In this document: positions 37,925 to 41,678 of the stretch, piece after piece
How positions within the stretch are numbered: the first letter of the stretch is position 1
Layout: the number at the start of each line of letters is the position of its first letter
Origin: an uncultured SAR86 cluster bacterium
Lineage (GTDB): Bacteria; Pseudomonadota; Gammaproteobacteria; Magnimaribacterales; D2472
DNA: 41,678 nt
Direction: 5' to 3'
Assembly: GCA_902512655.1 (NCBI GenBank)
Contig: CABXJR010000005.1
Span: 1 to 41,678 of the forward strand
Notes under the pieces: model-generated
Database searches by the model: none
The model's input: only the letters and a program-made list of their open reading frames with translations
What the model was told of the DNA's origin: nothing
Made by a program: the position numbers and the translations under genes

Positions 37925-40738
37925 CTAAGATGTTAAAGCCTCTATAACCAAAGCTTCTTGTTGTTGATTGTGTAATTTATTTAGACCAACTGCTGGAGCA
38001 GATGATGCTTTTCTGCTAATTAATTGAATTTCAGCATTATTAATTCTATCTAATACTGTTTGCAATCTATGACGATGGCTAAACCAAGCCCCCTGATTAC
38101 TTGGTTCCTCCTGGCACCAAATAAATTGCTTTGCTTTCTTATAGGACTTAATAATTTTTTCAAGTGTGTCATAAGGAAATGGGTACAGTTGCTCTATACG
38201 CAATAAGGCAGTATTTTTGATTTCGAGCTCATCTTTTTTGGATGCCAAATCATAATATACCTTTCCAGAACACAGGATAATTCTCTCTATCAATTGAGGA
38301 TGCGAATGAACATCATCAATTACATACTCGAAAGATCCATCGGTTAGATTCTCAATTGAAGAAACGCATTGAGGATTTCTTAGTAAACTTTTTGGAGAAA
38401 TAATTATCAGCGGTCTCCTCATTTTTCTAATTGTTTGTAATCGAAGAAGGTGATAAATCTGTGAAGGTGTGCTTGGTACACATACCTGAATGTTTTCATT
38501 TGCACACAATTGTAAAAATCGTTCTAATCTTGCGCTGCTATGTTCTGGGCCCTGACCTTCATAACCATGAGGAAGAAGCATGACTAATCCTGAAAGCCTG
38601 TCCCATTTATGCTCAGCAGAAACAATAAATTGATCTATAACCACTTGTGCTCCGTTAACAAAATCTCCAAACTGAGCCTCCCATAGCACGAGACCAGATG
38701 GTCGAGTAGCGGAATAACCGTATTCGAAACCCAAAACTGCCTCTTCAGACAGCAAAGAGTCATAAAGATTAATTGTTGTATTTGCGTTGCTTGCAATTTC
38801 AACTAAGGGCATTGCGCCCTTTCCATTCTCTTGATTTAAAACAACTGCATGACGATGAGAAAATGTTCCTCTCCTAATATCTTGGCCAGTAAATCTAATG
38901 GGATATCCTTGATCCAATAATGTTGCATAGGCCATATTTTCAGCAAAACCCCAATTAACGGGAATTTTTCCAGCCGCCATCTTCAGCCTGTCTGCAAAGA
39001 TTTTATCTACCTGTCTTTGAAGCAAGAAGTCCTTGGGCGGGGTAAAAGCTATTTTAGAAAGCTCAGAAAATCTATCTTTATTAAATGCTGATTCTATCTC
39101 TTCATCCCCCCTTTGATTAATGTATGGGGTCCAATCAAACCACATAGATTCGTTAGGTTGTGTTGCCAAATTGTGAGCAACTGACTCTCCTTTCTCTATT
39201 GTGGATCTATATTTTTTTTCCATATCATCGCACTCAGATTGAGTGGTTACTCCAGCTAAAATAAGCTGTTCTTGATACAAGGTTTTAACAGATGGGTGAT
39301 TAGAGATCTTTTGATACATCATGGGTTGAGTTGATGATGGTTCGTCTGCTTCATTGTGACCTCTCCTTCTATAGCAAAAGAGATCTAAAACAATATCTTT
39401 TTTAAAGTTATGCCTATATTCACATGCTAGTTTCGCTGCAAATACAACCATTTCTGGATCATCTCCATTAACATGAAGGATCGGAGCCTCAACCATTTTA
39501 GCTACATCAGTAGCATATTGAGTTGATCTGGAATCCTCTGCATTAGATGTAGTAAATCCTATTTGATTATTTACTATTAAGTGTATTGTTCCCCCGACTC
39601 CATAGCCTCTGGTTTGTGACATTTGAAGTGTCTCCATTACAACTCCTTGGCCAGAAAATGAAGCATCCCCGTGGATTAAAATAGGAACAACAAGTTCTTT
39701 GTCTTTATCATTTAAACGATCTTGTCTTCCTCTCACCGAGCCAAGAACTACTGGATCGACAATCTCAAGATGAGAAGGATTATTTGCTAAAGAAACATGC
39801 ACTTCTCCATTAGGAGTTAATATATTGGATGAAAAACCTAAATGATATTTCACATCTCCTGAGCTTGCTCCCTCTAGTTCAAAATTTTCTTCAAACTCTG
39901 TAAATAATTCTTTTGGAGATTTTCCTAAAACATTAACCAATAAGTTCAATCGCCCTCTATGGGCCATGCCAAAGCAAATTTGTTCCGCACCAAATATTCC
40001 GCAATTTTGTATTAAGCTATCGACCATAGGAATAAGGGATTCAGCTCCGTCAATCCCAAACCTTTTCATTCCTGGGTATCTGGATGCTAAAAATTTAGCC
40101 AGACCTTCAGCTGAACTTAAGCGTTTTAAAATATATTTTTGTTCGTCTTTATCAAAATTTAATTTTCCTAAATTTGGCTCCAATCTCTTTTGGAACCATG
40201 TTCTTTCAGATAATGAAGAAATATGGTTGTATTCAATTCCCAAAGTACCGCAATATATCGACTCCAAGGATTGAATAATTTCAGATAAAGTCGCTGAATT
40301 TTTGCCAATCTTCAAAGTATCGGTATCAAAAAATTCAGATAGATTTGAATTATCCAAGCCGTAAGAATTAATGTCTAAATCATCACAATGGTGAGCTTTC
40401 ATTAATCCTAATGGATCTAGATTTGCTTTTTGATGTCCTCTATTTCTATAAGCTTGAATCAATTGAGTAACTCTAACTTGCTTAGGATTAGCCTTAATAT
40501 TAGTTGGGACAGATTGAATAGGGGGATTAACTTCATCCTCTTTAAACCTTTCAATAATTTCTTTATGCGAAATATCTTGTTGCACTCCATTAATGCTAGG
40601 CAATGATTCAAAGTATATTTTCCAATCATCAGGAACTGATCCAGGATTTTCTAAATATGACTCATATAAAGATTCCAAGTAAGAACTCTGGGCACCTGCT
40701 GCATGAGAAGAGGACCAAAATGTCTCCATATTATTCAT
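37925..40738 (-). CDS. sucA: 2-oxoglutarate dehydrogenase E1 component
   Basis: Thiamine diphosphate-dependent decarboxylase of 2-oxoglutarate that passes succinyl to SucB. 937 residues (E. coli 933). N-terminal [54 protein letters not shown], the ThDP region [20 protein letters not shown] and [42 protein letters not shown], and [22 protein letters not shown]. All domains are full length. Its ATG overlaps the sdhB stop by 4 nt. Confidence 0.99.
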   Translation of the reverse strand: MNNMETFWSSSHAAGAQSSYLESLYESYLENPGSVPDDWKIYFESLPSINGVQQDISHKEIIERFKEDEVNPPIQSVPTNIKANPKQVRVTQLIQAYRNRGHQKANLDPLGLMKAHHCDDLDINSYGLDNSNLSEFFDTDTLKIGKNSATLSEIIQSLESIYCGTLGIEYNHISSLSERTWFQKRLEPNLGKLNFDKDEQKYILKRLSSAEGLAKFLASRYPGMKRFGIDGAESLIPMVDSLIQNCGIFGAEQICFGMAHRGRLNLLVNVLGKSPKELFTEFEENFELEGASSGDVKYHLGFSSNILTPNGEVHVSLANNPSHLEIVDPVVLGSVRGRQDRLNDKDKELVVPILIHGDASFSGQGVVMETLQMSQTRGYGVGGTIHLIVNNQIGFTTSNAEDSRSTQYATDVAKMVEAPILHVNGDDPEMVVFAAKLACEYRHNFKKDIVLDLFCYRRRGHNEADEPSSTQPMMYQKISNHPSVKTLYQEQLILAGVTTQSECDDMEKKYRSTIEKGESVAHNLATQPNESMWFDWTPYINQRGDEEIESAFNKDRFSELSKIAFTPPKDFLLQRQVDKIFADRLKMAAGKIPVNWGFAENMAYATLLDQGYPIRFTGQDIRRGTFSHRHAVVLNQENGKGAMPLVEIASNANTTINLYDSLLSEEAVLGFEYGYSATRPSGLVLWEAQFGDFVNGAQVVIDQFIVSAEHKWDRLSGLVMLLPHGYEGQGPEHSSARLERFLQLCANENIQVCVPSTPSQIYHLLRLQTIRKMRRPLIIISPKSLLRNPQCVSSIENLTDGSFEYVIDDVHSHPQLIERIILCSGKVYYDLASKKDELEIKNTALLRIEQLYPFPYDTLEKIIKSYKKAKQFIWCQEEPSNQGAWFSHRHRLQTVLDRINNAEIQLISRKASSAPAVGLNKLHNQQQEALVIEALTS

Positions 40739-41484
40739 TTTATAGCTCCACTCATTCCATCTGATGCAATAATATTTTCCTTTTTGTTCCCAGATAGAAG
40801 CATGGACTTTATTTCACCAATTGCTCTATTCGGATTTAAATCTTTTGGACAAACATTTACACAATTCATAATTCCATGGCACCTGTAAACGCTAAATGGA
40901 TCAGATAATCCCTCCAATCTTTCAGCTGTTTTGGTGTCTCTTGAATCAGCGATAAATCTATAAGCCTGCAACAAAGCAGCGGGACCAACAAATTTATCTG
41001 GATTCCACCAAAAGGATGGGCAGCTTGTTGAACAACAAGCGCATAAAATACACTCATATAAACCATCAAGTTTATCTCTGTCCTCAGGTGACTGTAATCT
41101 TTCTTGAGCAAGAGGCTCGGTCTCATTTTGAAGGTAAGGTTTAATCTTATCGTATTGAGCATAGAACCCTGTCATGTCGACGACCAAATCACGAATGACA
41201 GGCAAACCAGGCAATGGCCTGAGTTCAATTTTATTATTTTTGATTGCTGCAGAAATTGGAGTTATGCAAGCAAGTCCATTCTTTCCATTGATATTCATCC
41301 CATCAGAGCCGCATACTCCTTCTCTACAAGATCTCCTATAAGAAATTGTTGAATCTTGCTCCTTAAGAATATTTAATAATTCAAGCAGCATAATATCCTT
41401 CTCAGGTTTTTGAATCGAGTATTTTTGGGTATAGGGGAACTTATCTGTTTCTGGGTTATATCTATAAATATTTACGTCAATCAT
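40735..41484 (-). CDS. sdhB: Succinate dehydrogenase iron-sulfur subunit
   Basis: Carries electrons from the SdhA flavin to ubiquinone. 249 residues (E. coli 238). [2Fe-2S] ligands C53, C58, D61 and C73 in SCREGVCGSDGMNINGKNGL; the Asp third ligand is as in E. coli. The ferredoxin-like part has CILCACCSTSCPSFWW and CHGIMNCVNVCPKDLNP for the [4Fe-4S] and [3Fe-4S] clusters. Start ATG 41484, 20 nt after sdhA. It ends with a 4-nt overlap into sucA. Confidence 0.98.
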   Translation of the reverse strand: MIDVNIYRYNPETDKFPYTQKYSIQKPEKDIMLLELLNILKEQDSTISYRRSCREGVCGSDGMNINGKNGLACITPISAAIKNNKIELRPLPGLPVIRDLVVDMTGFYAQYDKIKPYLQNETEPLAQERLQSPEDRDKLDGLYECILCACCSTSCPSFWWNPDKFVGPAALLQAYRFIADSRDTKTAERLEGLSDPFSVYRCHGIMNCVNVCPKDLNPNRAIGEIKSMLLSGNKKENIIASDGMSGAIK

Positions 41485-41504
41485 TTTTTAATCTCAAATA
41501 AAAA

Positions 41505-41678
41505 TTAATACGTTCTTACCTTTGGTTCAAAAGTTTCCACTTGGGCTGGTTCAAAATTGACAGCTCTTTTGCTTACAGTTTTTTTGATCGGATCATACAA
41601 AGAATGGCATAACCAATTCTCATCATCACGCTCCTTAAAATCGTCTCGTGCATGTGCGCCTCTGCTTTCAGTTCTTTT
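41505..41678 (-). CDS. sdhA: Succinate dehydrogenase flavoprotein subunit, C-terminal end (cut by window edge)
   Basis: Only the last 57 residues and the TAA at 41507-41505 lie in the window; the gene runs on past 41678. The translated end includes RTESRGAHARDDFKERDDEN, then WLCHSLYDP and finally PKVRTY. These match the SdhA C-terminus, where the Arg-rich S-R-G-A-H-A-R-D-D motif is part of the catalytic and substrate region. It lies 20 nt before sdhB in the standard sdhAB order. Confidence 0.96.
   Translation of the reverse strand, partial: KRTESRGAHARDDFKERDDENWLCHSLYDPIKKTVSKRAVNFEPAQVETFEPKVRTY

Overview
The window is gene-dense, AT-rich bacterial chromosome and looks like a streamlined marine gammaproteobacterium, perhaps of the SAR86 type. 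The gammaproteobacterial assignment rests on gene content and order: rpsP-rimM-trmD-rplS, xerD-dsbC-hom-thrC, prfB-lysS with the +1 frameshift, murJ-ribF-ileS-lspA-ispH, ampD/ampG, PdxB, and sdhAB-sucAB-lpd-sucCD. SAR86 is inference from low GC, gaps of 0 to 40 bases, frequent 1-4 base overlaps and compact gene content. I found no tRNA, rRNA, CRISPR array, insertion sequence or prophage, and no gene-free stretch above about 130 bases.

Layout. (1) 1-9330, minus: one colinear run from rpsP through rimM, trmD, an enlarged rplS, xerD, dsbC, hom, thrC, a GNAT acetyltransferase and prfB to a truncated lysS. (2) 9432-11256, plus: a shortened YpjD/CcsA-like membrane protein and a CNNM/CorB-type transporter, closed by a bidirectional terminator. 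(3) 11284-24102, minus: a PuuD-like membrane protein; groES-groEL with a strong terminator; ampD-ampG-vanZ-like for muropeptide recycling; msrB-murJ-ribF-ileS-lspA-ispH; and a queuosine-precursor transporter. (4) 24202-29968, plus: a tightly packed accessory operon of two different acyl-CoA ligases, a luciferase-like (LLM) oxidoreductase and the pseudokinase SelO, followed by a 30-residue lipoprotein that I read directly from the DNA. (5) 29984-31767, minus: a hexapeptide acyltransferase and pdxB. (6) 31856-33259, plus: a MATE efflux protein. (7) 33240-41678, minus: sdhA (3' end only), sdhB, sucA, sucB, lpd, sucC, sucD, the oxidative TCA block from 2-oxoglutarate to fumarate.

Most genes are housekeeping: translation (S16, L19, RimM, TrmD, IleRS, LysRS, RF2), folding (GroESL, DsbC, MsrB), envelope (MurJ, LspA, AmpD, AmpG), isoprenoid/flavin/PLP cofactors (IspH, RibF, PdxB), threonine synthesis and the TCA cycle. 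The points most worth a second look are: the L19 gene fused in frame to a ~160-residue N-terminal extension with a SAP-like helical segment and a duplicated acidic 17-residue repeat, paralleled by an Ala/Glu-rich tail on S16 from the same operon; the acyl-CoA ligase/LLM/SelO operon with its tiny lipoprotein; and the shortened YpjD. All functional calls come from reading the sequence and recalling families; no database search was run.
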